Below, in pieces: positions 46,701 to 54,660 of a DNA stretch of 64,000 bases. The stretch is from Methylococcales bacterium (GTDB lineage Bacteria > Pseudomonadota > Gammaproteobacteria > Methylococcales > Methylomonadaceae): assembly GCA_028707085.1 (NCBI GenBank), contig JAQTUW010000001.1, positions 153,642-217,641 of the forward strand, in the 5' to 3' direction. The notes below the pieces were generated by a model. The model searched no databases, was not told the origin of the DNA, and was given only the letters and a program-made list of their open reading frames with translations. Within the stretch, counting starts at the first letter, position 1. Each line of letters begins with the position of its first letter. Made by a program: the position numbers and the translations under genes.

Positions 46701-47054
46701 CCGGCCGGGCATCTGCTGGTCGCGGGCGATTATTGGGGCGCAAACGCCAGACGGGTGAACGAACTGGCGATAAAAATGGGCTGTCCGGAACAATGGCTGC
46801 ACGATTTTCTGTTTCCGGCCGGCAATATGTTCTGGTTTGCGCCGGACGCCTTAAAGCCGCTGCTGTCGCTGAATCTGACGGCGGCGGATTTTGAAGCCGA
46901 GGCCGGTCAGGTTGATGGCACCACGGCCCACGCCATCGAAAGGCTGGTGGGGCTTGCCGCCATGAAAAGCGGATTCGGAATTGAAGAGACGGCTGGAGAA
47001 GCAATGTCTGTCGGGCAGGAATATGCTTTTGCGGCAAAAACGCCCAAAGTCTAG
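43713..47054 (+). CDS. Giant glycan enzyme: DUF4214 + coiled coil + 2 repeats + WbsX (GH99-like) + RgpF domain
   Basis: A 1113-residue multidomain protein. Residues about 10-95 form a DUF4214-like helical domain (FIREAYHALLGRAPDIEGMGYYLDLL). Residues 140-379 are fifteen tandem 16-residue units (RF.QI.QLL..DK..E), a predicted coiled-coil rod. Two copies of the locus repeat follow (404-438 and 446-481). About 506-850 is a WbsX domain (VKLIAFYLPQYHPI, WWGRGFTEW, then FINAWNEWGEGAYLEPD), a family with a GH99-like fold found in polysaccharide clusters. About 866-1090 is an RgpF-type domain (AVIVHLYYGDLFENI, HSKKTEHRKDGDQWRDDVFNKLLG). No signal peptide is present. It has a 1074-residue paralogue at 47970. 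Confidence 0.85.
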   Translation: MGSLDNGPIGRINSLNDLLGLDDQVFIREAYHALLGRAPDIEGMGYYLDLLRKGDCKLEILNQLHHSPEGRMYTVELPGLSKAIRQYRWKKNIPLVGSTDSEEVRAIRVLEKQIQHSNLLNEKRFEQLLKAVQEDRSEYRFGKIHQLLLEDKYEAKLEQIYQTLLADKNESRFTHIQQLLTDDRQRVQLGAIHQLLLEDKNENRFAQIQQLLSDDKQSERLDEIYQLLLEDKNENRFAQIQQLLSDDKQSERLEEIHKLLLEDKNEYRLARIHQLLLDDRSEDKLDQINKLLSTDKNQNYFSEIKELLLEDKNQPRFTQIHQLLLKSNTENLLAEIRKLLLNDTSEHRFAQIQQLLADNQQNTLLESVHQLLLEIKNQLNGNDAPPVVLPKLNEKGFLILDEEFDDEWYLNRYPDARETNSDPWEHFVRHGLAEGRLASSLGLSIFDPKYYLLNNPDVADSPLSPIQHFMKYGKHEGRSGSYSSFSGMETIRPEPLEYTTPLLNTKVKLIAFYLPQYHPIAENDEWWGRGFTEWANVIRATPFYEGHEQPRFPGELGFYDLRIPDVMKRQAELARTHGIFGFCFYIYWFGGKRLLESPVDMLLRHPEIDINFCYCWANENWTRRWDGLDDDILIGQSHSPEDDIEFIKNIATAFADKRYIRVAGKPMLLVYRPNLFPEIRETVNRWRLWCRNNGVGEIHVCFTTSFDEGNPLEMGMDAAIQFPPLSGKPQHINELIRVSDGRFAGQVYNYQSSVNGAAFYERPKWLEYRGVMPSWDNTPRKLERGISFYGATPELYGEWLDTVAAETCASLPDEQRFVFINAWNEWGEGAYLEPDRRRGYAYLNRTRQVMAKYSDTARINRTTRTQDIAVIVHLYYGDLFENIAGYLDNLTNSADFFFNVKEDALPGMEAIIKRRYADAVVVAYPNHGRDVLPFLHMLPHMLRLGYKAVCKIHSKKTEHRKDGDQWRDDVFNKLLGDKTAIAGCLQQIGAGAGVVAPAGHLLVAGDYWGANARRVNELAIKMGCPEQWLHDFLFPAGNMFWFAPDALKPLLSLNLTAADFEAEAGQVDGTTAHAIERLVGLAAMKSGFGIEETAGEAMSVGQEYAFAAKTPKV
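44130..44849 (+). repeat. Fifteen tandem 48-bp (16-residue) coding repeats
   Basis: Each unit encodes a sixteen-residue helix turn with I/L at fixed positions and DK near the end. Most units are diverged, but two adjacent 96-base pairs (about 44321-44416 and 44417-44512) are almost identical, a sign of a recent two-unit duplication. Confidence 0.85.
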
Positions 47055-47183
47055 CTTCATGTTATAGGTAAACGACTTCAGAATTTTGTTAGTGGCTTAA
47101 ATTATGAATTGGATGGGAGATTGTATCGACTTGGTTCCTTTTATGCGAGCGACTTTCTTTAAGTGATTAACGGAGAAATATAA

Positions 47184-47888
47184 ATGGCCGAAAATGATGT
47201 CATAGCTAACGGCGGTTATTGCCATTGCTGTAGAACTGAAACAATTTTTAAGAGTTCTAATTCTTGGTTGAGAGATTATTATATCTGTAAAAACTGTAAA
47301 TCAATACCGAGACAGCGACATCTTCAGTTTATTCTTGATAAGTACTTCATAGGATGGGAGGATCTAAAATTACATGAATCATCGCCTTCTAACGATTTGA
47401 TTTCGAGATATTGTAAATCATACTCAACTTCGCAGTTTTTTAGTGATGTCAGTTATGGGGCTGAGGTAAAAGGTGTTAGATGCGAGAATTTGGAAAGTTT
47501 AACTTTTGCCGATAATACGTTCGATATATTCATTACTCAAGATGTTTTTGAGCATATTTTTAATCCGAATCTTGCAGCCAGTGAAATTATGAGGGTTTTA
47601 AAGCCAGGTGGGGCGCATGTTTTTACAGCGCCGAAACATAAAGGTATTTTGAAAAGTTATCCAAGAGCAAAGCTGGTTAATGGACAAGTTGTAAATATAT
47701 TGGATGAGCAGTTTCATGGAAATCCAATTGGCGATGGCAGATCGCTTGTAACCTGGGATTATGGGGATGATTTTGAATGTTTTTTATTCGAATGGACTAA
47801 ATGCCCGACTACCACCTATGTCACTCGAGATAGACGATTAGGTATAGATGGTGAATATTTAGAGGTTTTTGTGACAAGAAAAATTTGA
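47184..47888 (+). CDS. SAM-dependent methyltransferase-like protein, AT-rich
   Basis: A 234-residue protein with an N-terminal zinc-ribbon-like pair (CHCC...CKNC) and the second half of a class I methyltransferase fold: VKGVRCENLESLTFADNTFDIFITQDVFEHIFNPNLAASEIMRVLKPGGAHVFTAPKH, which matches motifs II to post-III of type 11 enzymes. Motif I glycines are not clear, as in several sugar-cluster methyltransferases. Base composition is far more AT-rich than the giant genes on both sides, and codon choice is different, so it was probably acquired separately. It would methylate a sugar or a chain end (inference). Confidence 0.72.
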   Translation: MAENDVIANGGYCHCCRTETIFKSSNSWLRDYYICKNCKSIPRQRHLQFILDKYFIGWEDLKLHESSPSNDLISRYCKSYSTSQFFSDVSYGAEVKGVRCENLESLTFADNTFDIFITQDVFEHIFNPNLAASEIMRVLKPGGAHVFTAPKHKGILKSYPRAKLVNGQVVNILDEQFHGNPIGDGRSLVTWDYGDDFECFLFEWTKCPTTTYVTRDRRLGIDGEYLEVFVTRKI

Positions 47889-47969
47889 TAAGGGTATTTG
47901 TTTTATTAAAAAATAATAATTTTGTGTTATATATATTAAAACAGCTTAAGGCATGAAAGAGAAAATATT

Positions 47970-50900
47970 ATGACAAGTGCAGATAATAAGCTAGTATTCC
48001 AGATAAATTCCTTGCAGGATTTGTTGGCGCTGAATGATGAGGCTTTTATCCGGGCGGCGTATTTTGTGCTGCTTGCCCGCAGTCCGGATAATCAAGGGTT
48101 GAAATTTTATCTGCATCTAATTCGGGAAGGAGCCTGCAAGGAGGAAATACTCGCCAAGCTTAGTTACTCGGACGAAGGCAGACAGCGCAAAATCAATTTG
48201 CCCGGGCTGAAAAAAGCCATCCGGCGCTATCATTGGCAGCAATTACCGGTTGTCGGCCCGCTGTTCAGGGTGCGTTCGAACGAGAAGGATAAAAGATTGC
48301 GCGTCATCGAGAACCAGCTATATATGCTGAATGGCGAGGGCTGTCGGGTGGAGAGTATGCTGCTGAGGATACAGGACAGGCAGCCGATCGAACTGGTCGG
48401 CGAGGAAGAGGGCTTCGACGCTGACTGGTATCTTGGCTTTTACGTCGATGTGCGCGAGGAAGGCGCCGATCCGCTGGAACATTACAGGATACACGGCCAG
48501 GCTGATGGCCGGTTTCGTAACCGGGCCGAAATGCTTCAGGCCCGCGTCCGTAAATTTGGTAACCCTGATTTCGGCCCGGCGGACGATTTTGATGCCGACT
48601 GGTATCTGGAGTTTTATCCGGATGTAAAGGCCGAAGGTATCGATGCGCTGGAGCATTATAACCGGTACGGCAAGGTGTATGGCCGGTTCCGCAATCAGGC
48701 GGAAATGCTCGCCAGCCGTGGTTCTAAGGCCCATGCCGCGGCGGCGGAAGAGTATGTTTTCGATCCTGAATGGTATCTGGAATATTATCAGGACGTAAGG
48801 GCCGAAGGTGTCGATGCGCTGGAACATTACAACCGGCACGGCAAAACCGATGGCCGCTTTCGCTGCCAGGCCGAGATGCAGGATAGTCTTGCCCGGCAAG
48901 CAGCCGAAGCCGCCGCATTAAAATATGCTTTCGATACCGAGTGGTATCTGCGTGTGTATCCGGATGTCAAGGCCATAGGCATTGATCCGCAGGAACATTA
49001 CCGACTGTATGGCGAGGCCGACGGCAGGTTCCGTTGTCAGGCCGAAATGCTGGACACATTATTCGACGCCGAAGCCTATCTGAAAAACTATCCCGAAGTG
49101 GCCAAAATAGGTCTCGATCCGCTTAGCCATTATATGGAATATGGCTGGAGTGAAGGCAGGCTGACCGGCCATTTGCCGCTAACCCTTTTCGATCCTGATT
49201 TTTACCTCAGATGCAATCCTGATGTCGCCGACGCCGGTATCGGCGCTTTACGGCATTTTTTGCTTGATGCCGGCAGGGTACAAGGACGGCCTTATACGTC
49301 CTTTGCTGTTCTAGACGCCATTGAGCCAGAACCGCTGGTTTATTCAAGTCCGCTGAAAAACACCCAGGTCAAGCTCATTGCCTTTTATTTGCCGCAGTAC
49401 CATCCGATTCCGGAAAACGATCGCTGGTGGGGTAAGGGGTTTACGGAGTGGAAAAACGTGGTGCGCGGCAAACCCTATTACCAAAATCATGAACAGCCGC
49501 GTCTACCCGGCGAACTGGGTTTTTACGATCTGAGAGTCGCCGACGTCATGCAACGCCAGGCCGAACTGGCCCGCGTACACGGTATCTACGGTTTTTGTTT
49601 TTACGTCTACTGGTTCGGCGGCAAGCGGTTGCTGGAAAGTCCGGTGGAGATGCTGCTGCGCCATCCGGAAATCGACATCAATTTCTGTTACTGCTGGGCC
49701 AATGAGAACTGGACGCGGCGCTGGGACGGCCTGGACGATGACGTGCTGATCGGGCAGGCGCATAGTCCTGAAGATGATATAGGCTTTATCGAAAGCATTG
49801 CGCCGGCCTTTGCCGACAAACGTTACATCCGGGTTGAGGGCAAGCCGATGCTACTGGTTTACCGGCCCGGCCTGTTTCCTGATATCAAGGCGACGGTGGG
49901 CAGATGGCGCGACTGGTGCCGGGATAATGAGGTAGGCGAAATTCATGTCTGCTTTACCGCCGCTTTTGATAGCGGTAATCCGCTGGAAATGGGCATGGAC
50001 GCCGCGGTGCAGTTCCCGCCGGTTTCGATGCCGGTTCAGGATATCAGTGAGCTGATCAAAAAAGCCGATTCCGAATTCAGAGGACAGGTACATAATTATC
50101 TGTTTTCCGCCAAAAAAGCCAAACACTATGTCCGGCCGGACTGGCTGGAATATCGCGGGGTGATGCCATCCTGGGATAACACGGCGCGGAAAATGGAAAG
50201 AAGCATCTCGTTTTTTGGCTCTACGCCTGAATTGTATGCGGAATGGCTGGACAGCGCCGTCGCCGAGACCAAATCAGCCCTGCCTGCCGAACAGCGTTTC
50301 GTATTTATCAACGCCTGGAATGAATGGGCGGAGGGCGCTTATCTGGAACCGGATCAGCGGCGTGGTTACGCCTACCTGAGTCGCACCCGGGAAGTCATGG
50401 CCAGATATTCCGATCCGGTGGTCAATCAGCGGCAATTGCTGAAAAAAACTAAAAAGACGCATGATGTGGCGGTGATTGTGCATCTGTATTACGGCGATTT
50501 GTTCGAGGTGATCGCTCGCTATCTGGAGAACTTTTCCGGCAACGCCGATTTGTATTTCAGCGTCAGGGACGGCGCGTTTAACGAAATGCAGGCCGAAATC
50601 AAAAGCAGGTTTCCAGACGCCATCGTGCTTTCCTACCCGAATCGCGGTCGGGATGTGCTGCCGTTTCTGCATGTTTTTCCGCATATTCTGAAGCTGAATT
50701 ATCAGGCGGTGTGCAAGGTGCATACCAAAAAATCCAAGCATCGGCAGGACGGCGATCACTGGCGGAACGATGTGTTCAACAAGTTGTTTGGCGACAGGCA
50801 GACGATTTCCGCCTGTCTGGAACAGATTAAACAGGGCGCCGGCGTCGTGGCTCCGGCCGGGCATTTGCTGGAAGGTAGTTTTTATTGGGGATCGAACGCC

Positions 50901-51194
50901 CAGCGAGTGACGGAACTTGCTGTGAAAATGGGTTGTCCCGAAGAATGGTTGGCCAAATTTTCCTTTCCGGCCGGCACCATGTTCTGGTTTGCCCCGGAGG
51001 CTTTAAAACCCTTGCTGGATCTGAAGCTGAAAGCGGAGGATTTTGAGGCCGAAGCCGGCCAGGTCGATGGCACGACGGCGCATGCGGTCGAGAGACTGAT
51101 TGGTCTGACGGTGATGAAAAGCGGGTTCAGTATTGGCATAAGCGATGGCGAGGCCGAAGATGGACGGGATTATCCTTTTGCGGAGAAATCCTGA
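47970..51194 (+). CDS. Giant glycan enzyme: DUF4214 + 6 repeats + WbsX (GH99-like) + RgpF domain
   Basis: A 1074-residue paralogue of the protein at 43713. Residues about 10-95 are DUF4214-like (FIRAAYFVLLARSPDNQGLKFYLHLI). Instead of the coiled coil it has six copies of the locus repeat, starting near residues 149, 207, 264, 321, 365 and 407, the first four joined by 20-residue linkers rich in Ala and Gln. WbsX follows from about 466 (VKLIAFYLPQYHPIPENDRWWGKGFTEWKNV, FINAWNEWAEGAYLEPDQRRG), and the RgpF-type domain from about 830 (VAVIVHLYYGDLFEVI, VHTKKSKHRQDGDHWRNDVFNKLFG). The catalytic part is closely similar to the first paralogue, so the two may add or process neighbouring sugars. Confidence 0.85.
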   Translation: MTSADNKLVFQINSLQDLLALNDEAFIRAAYFVLLARSPDNQGLKFYLHLIREGACKEEILAKLSYSDEGRQRKINLPGLKKAIRRYHWQQLPVVGPLFRVRSNEKDKRLRVIENQLYMLNGEGCRVESMLLRIQDRQPIELVGEEEGFDADWYLGFYVDVREEGADPLEHYRIHGQADGRFRNRAEMLQARVRKFGNPDFGPADDFDADWYLEFYPDVKAEGIDALEHYNRYGKVYGRFRNQAEMLASRGSKAHAAAAEEYVFDPEWYLEYYQDVRAEGVDALEHYNRHGKTDGRFRCQAEMQDSLARQAAEAAALKYAFDTEWYLRVYPDVKAIGIDPQEHYRLYGEADGRFRCQAEMLDTLFDAEAYLKNYPEVAKIGLDPLSHYMEYGWSEGRLTGHLPLTLFDPDFYLRCNPDVADAGIGALRHFLLDAGRVQGRPYTSFAVLDAIEPEPLVYSSPLKNTQVKLIAFYLPQYHPIPENDRWWGKGFTEWKNVVRGKPYYQNHEQPRLPGELGFYDLRVADVMQRQAELARVHGIYGFCFYVYWFGGKRLLESPVEMLLRHPEIDINFCYCWANENWTRRWDGLDDDVLIGQAHSPEDDIGFIESIAPAFADKRYIRVEGKPMLLVYRPGLFPDIKATVGRWRDWCRDNEVGEIHVCFTAAFDSGNPLEMGMDAAVQFPPVSMPVQDISELIKKADSEFRGQVHNYLFSAKKAKHYVRPDWLEYRGVMPSWDNTARKMERSISFFGSTPELYAEWLDSAVAETKSALPAEQRFVFINAWNEWAEGAYLEPDQRRGYAYLSRTREVMARYSDPVVNQRQLLKKTKKTHDVAVIVHLYYGDLFEVIARYLENFSGNADLYFSVRDGAFNEMQAEIKSRFPDAIVLSYPNRGRDVLPFLHVFPHILKLNYQAVCKVHTKKSKHRQDGDHWRNDVFNKLFGDRQTISACLEQIKQGAGVVAPAGHLLEGSFYWGSNAQRVTELAVKMGCPEEWLAKFSFPAGTMFWFAPEALKPLLDLKLKAEDFEAEAGQVDGTTAHAVERLIGLTVMKSGFSIGISDGEAEDGRDYPFAEKS
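48414..49292 (+). repeat. Six copies of the FD/PDV/HY/GR repeat within the second giant gene
   Basis: Copies start with FDADWYL, FDADWYL, FDPEWYL, FDTEWYL, FDAEAYL and FDPDFYL, each followed by a DV/EV step, an H(Y/F) step and a GR or similar end. The first four have variable linkers, so the period is irregular here (57-58 residues for the first three steps). Confidence 0.85.
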
Positions 51195-51246
51195 GCAATC
51201 CGTGGCTGGCCCGCCGCCATGACAAACATGATTTGCGAGGTTGAAT

Positions 51247-52494
51247 ATGAATATCCGGTTTGAGCGTTGGCGTAGCGCGCTGTTTCTTAGTCTGCTGCTG
51301 GTCTGGTTTTCGGGCTATGTTCATGCTCTGGAGCCGGATAGTCGCGGCGCGCCCGAAGATGCCGGTCATTATGTTGTGGCGGCCTATTATTTTCCGCAGT
51401 GGCATGTCGATCCGGCCAATGTGGCGCGCATGAAAAAAACCTGGACAGAATGGGATGCCATTAAAGCCGCTACGCCACGTTTTCCAGGGCATTTGCAGCC
51501 CAAAACGCCACTATGGGGTTATCAGATGGAGGACGATCCCGGCGTCATGGCCCAAAAAATCAATGCCGCCGCCACGCATGGCGTCGGGGTGTTCATCTTC
51601 GACTGGTATTATCACGACAGCGGCCCTTTTCTGGAGGGGGCGCTGGACAAGGGCTTTTTGCAGGCGCCTAATCGTGAGCGCATCAATTTTGCAATCATGT
51701 GGGCGAATCATGCGCTGGCCGGCGAGCCCGGCGCGGTATCGAAAGCAACTTTCGACAAAATGTCCGATCATTTGGTGAAGGATTATTTTACGAATCCGGC
51801 CTATTTCAAGGTGGAAGGCAAGCCTTATTTCTCCATTTTCGAGGTCGATTCCTTTGTAAACGGTATGGGCGGGGCGGAAAACGCCCGAGCCGCGCTGGAC
51901 GGATTGCGCAAAAAAGCCATGGCGGCCGGTTTGTCCGGCATCCATCTGAATATAGTGGACTGGCAGTTGCGTAATCGTCCGGACGCGGCAAAATTGCTGC
52001 AAATACTGGCTGCCGATAGCGTCACCACCTATACCTGGATTCATTTCGTGCCGTTAAAGGCTTTGGGTTTTCCTACTGTGGATTACCGGGTGGCGGCAAA
52101 CTGGTTTAGAACCCTGGAAAACAAGGAAAAGGCTGGTTATGGCGTACCTTATTATCCCAATGTCACCATGGGTTGGGATTCGACCCCGCGCATGCCGGCG
52201 AATGAGCCGTTTGATGGTCGCGGTTATCCCAATATGCCAGTGATTACCGGCAATACCCCCCGGCAATTTGCCGAGGTGCTGGAAAATGTGAAAGCGGATT
52301 TGGCCTCTGCCCCCCCTAGTCAGCGGATTATTACGGTAGACGCCTGGAACGAATGGGGCGAGGGGGCTTATCTTGAGCCGGATACCATAACCGGGATGGG
52401 CTATCTGGATGCGATCCGGGATGTGTTTGGGGTTGTCGGGGCAAAAACTGTTGATTCCGGCAGGGAGAGGCTTAGTGAGAGCATGGGAAGATGA
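51247..52494 (+). CDS. Exported GH99/WbsX-like protein
   Basis: A 415-residue protein with an N-terminal signal peptide (ALFLSLLLVWFSGYVHA) followed by a WbsX/GH99-like domain: VVAAYYFPQWHVDP, VGVFIFDWYYHDSGPFLEGAL, INFAIMWANH and the C-terminal VDAWNEWGEGAYLEPD shared with the two giant proteins. It lacks DUF4214, the repeats and RgpF. The GH99 fold is that of endo-alpha-mannosidases/mannanases, so this exported form could trim or cut the exported glycan in the periplasm (inference). ATG 51247 has GAGG upstream; a TTG two codons earlier is in frame but less likely. Confidence 0.78.
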   Translation: MNIRFERWRSALFLSLLLVWFSGYVHALEPDSRGAPEDAGHYVVAAYYFPQWHVDPANVARMKKTWTEWDAIKAATPRFPGHLQPKTPLWGYQMEDDPGVMAQKINAAATHGVGVFIFDWYYHDSGPFLEGALDKGFLQAPNRERINFAIMWANHALAGEPGAVSKATFDKMSDHLVKDYFTNPAYFKVEGKPYFSIFEVDSFVNGMGGAENARAALDGLRKKAMAAGLSGIHLNIVDWQLRNRPDAAKLLQILAADSVTTYTWIHFVPLKALGFPTVDYRVAANWFRTLENKEKAGYGVPYYPNVTMGWDSTPRMPANEPFDGRGYPNMPVITGNTPRQFAEVLENVKADLASAPPSQRIITVDAWNEWGEGAYLEPDTITGMGYLDAIRDVFGVVGAKTVDSGRERLSESMGR

Positions 52495-52538
52495 GCGCTA
52501 ACGGCCGTGTCGCCAGCAGAATAGGGCGAATGTTATAT

Positions 52539-52566
52539 TTGACATGCTGAAATTTCGAATAATAAT
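52539..52566 (+). promoter_or_regulatory. Sigma-70-like promoter of the FkbH/repeat operon
   Basis: A perfect TTGACA (52539-52544), a 16-base spacer and AATAAT (52561-52566, five of six) lie just upstream of the gene starting at 52606. It would drive the four genes to 60720, which follow with gaps of 63, 87 and 3 bases. Confidence 0.5.
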
Positions 52567-52605
52567 AGTTAATTTTATTTTACATGAATAATATGGAAAA
52601 ATTTT

Positions 52606-54597
52606 ATGAAGACCAGTGAATTTCTCTTTCCGGTTGACCTCGAGGTGACGCCTACTGAGCTTAAATCGGTATTGTTGATCGGATCCTGTCTGACCGATAT
52701 TTATAAACGGCAATTTGAATTAAGGGCACCAGATACCAGATTTGATTATATCGTATTTAATAACGCAGCAAATATGCCTGATAATCCGCCTTTAGAGGTT
52801 AGCGCTTATGATTTGCAGCTTATTCAAATCCCGTTGCGTACATTGTTGACTGATAAAGTGGTAAGGGCCTTCAATTTAAACGATCCGGGATTTGTGTCCG
52901 AACTTCTTCAGAATGCAAAGGCGTGTCTTGCTATGATGCTTGATTCGGCGATGAAATATAATGTCAGAAATGGAATACTGAGCCTTGTTTCTAATTTTAT
53001 AGTACCCCAACAGCGTATTGCCCCCAGTCTTGCCGATGATTTCATCGGGCTGGATATAGCCAGTATTATTGAAGAACTAAATGAATATCTGGCGGAGCTG
53101 GTCTCCAAATATAAAAACGCTTTTATCGCCGATGTCAACGGTATTGCCGGTTCGATGGGCAAGCGTTACTTTCTTGACGATACCACTTATTTTTACTCCC
53201 ATGGCGCCATTTTTTGGCCCGACTGGCATGAGCATGAACGCATGCCGCACTGGACCGCTCCGAATCCGGGCCGTATTGAAGAAATTCCGCCCATCAATTC
53301 GTTTTATGAAAACCGTAATGAAGAGTTTTTCGACTGCGTTTATCGGCAACTTGTGGTTCGGTATCGCACCGCTACCCAGGCCGATCAGGTCAAACTGGTC
53401 ATTTTCGATCTGGATAATACCCTGTGGCGCGGGCAGATCGCCGAACATTACCGGGCGGGTCTGGGAAACTGGCCGTATGCCGATGGCTGGCCAATGGGAT
53501 TGTGGGAGGCTGTGCATCATTTGCGCTGGCGCGGCATTCTGACCAGTATTTGCTCCAAAAACGATCATGAGATAGTCAAGCAAAATTGGAACAATGTTTT
53601 TGAGCTGGGTTGGCTGGAACTTGATGATTTCGTCTGTCCCAAAATCAACTGGAACCCCAAGGCCGAGAATATACGCGACATTATGGCGGAAGTGGGATTG
53701 ACGCCAAAAAGCGTTTTGTTCATAGATGATAACCCGGTCGAGCGGGAGGCGGTCAAGTCGGCTTTTCCGGCGATGCGGGTAATAGGCTCCAACCCTTTCC
53801 TGACCCGGCGCATTCTGCTCTGGTCAGCGGAAACCAGAGTCCTCAATTTAACCGATGAATCCAAAAATCGGGAGACCATGGTCAAAAAACAGTTTCTGCG
53901 CAACGATGCAAAAGCCGCGCTGCCCAGAGAAGAGTTTCTGTCCGGACTAGGCTGCAAGCTGCGTATCAAACAACTGGCCAAAGCCGATCAGCCGGAGTAC
54001 ACCCGTTGCCTGGAGCTGGTCAATAAAACCAATCAGTTCAACACCACCGGCGAAAGATGGCGGGCGGACGAATTTGCAAAATTCGTAAACGAAGGGCAGG
54101 GGCGGGTCTATTCCTTTACTGTGAGCGACAAGTTTGTCAATTATGGTCTGGTGGGAGTGCTGATAACCCAGGATAACAGTATCCGCCAGTTCGTGATGAG
54201 TTGCAGGGTGTTGGGCATGGAAATTGAAATCGCCGTCATCCGGGAAATCACCGAACTTTTACGATCCAGCACGGATGTCGGCTTCATCACAGCCAGACTG
54301 CTGGAAACCAATGAGAATACCCCTTGCCGGCAGGTTTATGTCAAGTCCGGGTTTGTCGGCAATTCGGCCGACAGCAGCGTATTTGTGTTGCCTGATTTGC
54401 AGGAACCGGTTGCAGCCGACCATGTGCGGACTGAAGAGATTCTGGTTTCCCGGCATAATTTTAATTTCGACAAATGGTATTTAAGCCGTTATCCGGATGT
54501 TGCGAGCGCAAATGAGCGGGGTATAATAGCATCTGCTGAATATCATTATAGGATGTATGGCAAGGAAGAGTCACGATTTTGTCCGGATTATTTATAG
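52606..54597 (+). CDS. FkbH-like HAD-IIIC protein with acyltransferase-like domain and terminal repeat
   Basis: A 663-residue protein. Residues 1-250 form an N-terminal domain that starts like an SGNH fold (SVLLIGSCLTDIY). Residues about 262-410 are a HAD-IIIC domain: IFDLDNTLWRG with Asp267 and Asp269, ILTSICSKND, and VLFIDDNPVEREAV. Residues about 452-590 resemble a GNAT acyltransferase (CLELVNKTNQFNTTGERW, VNYGLVGVLI, MSCRVLGMEIE). The last 40 residues (621-660) are one type-B repeat. FkbH enzymes load glyceryl or similar acyl groups on carrier proteins; no carrier or polyketide gene is nearby. The next gene is a close tandem paralogue. Confidence 0.84.
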   Translation: MKTSEFLFPVDLEVTPTELKSVLLIGSCLTDIYKRQFELRAPDTRFDYIVFNNAANMPDNPPLEVSAYDLQLIQIPLRTLLTDKVVRAFNLNDPGFVSELLQNAKACLAMMLDSAMKYNVRNGILSLVSNFIVPQQRIAPSLADDFIGLDIASIIEELNEYLAELVSKYKNAFIADVNGIAGSMGKRYFLDDTTYFYSHGAIFWPDWHEHERMPHWTAPNPGRIEEIPPINSFYENRNEEFFDCVYRQLVVRYRTATQADQVKLVIFDLDNTLWRGQIAEHYRAGLGNWPYADGWPMGLWEAVHHLRWRGILTSICSKNDHEIVKQNWNNVFELGWLELDDFVCPKINWNPKAENIRDIMAEVGLTPKSVLFIDDNPVEREAVKSAFPAMRVIGSNPFLTRRILLWSAETRVLNLTDESKNRETMVKKQFLRNDAKAALPREEFLSGLGCKLRIKQLAKADQPEYTRCLELVNKTNQFNTTGERWRADEFAKFVNEGQGRVYSFTVSDKFVNYGLVGVLITQDNSIRQFVMSCRVLGMEIEIAVIREITELLRSSTDVGFITARLLETNENTPCRQVYVKSGFVGNSADSSVFVLPDLQEPVAADHVRTEEILVSRHNFNFDKWYLSRYPDVASANERGIIASAEYHYRMYGKEESRFCPDYL

Positions 54598-54660
54598 AGC
54601 TATTATGAATTTCTATACGAAATAGATATTAATTAATTTGATTTTGCCTGGATAAGCTTG

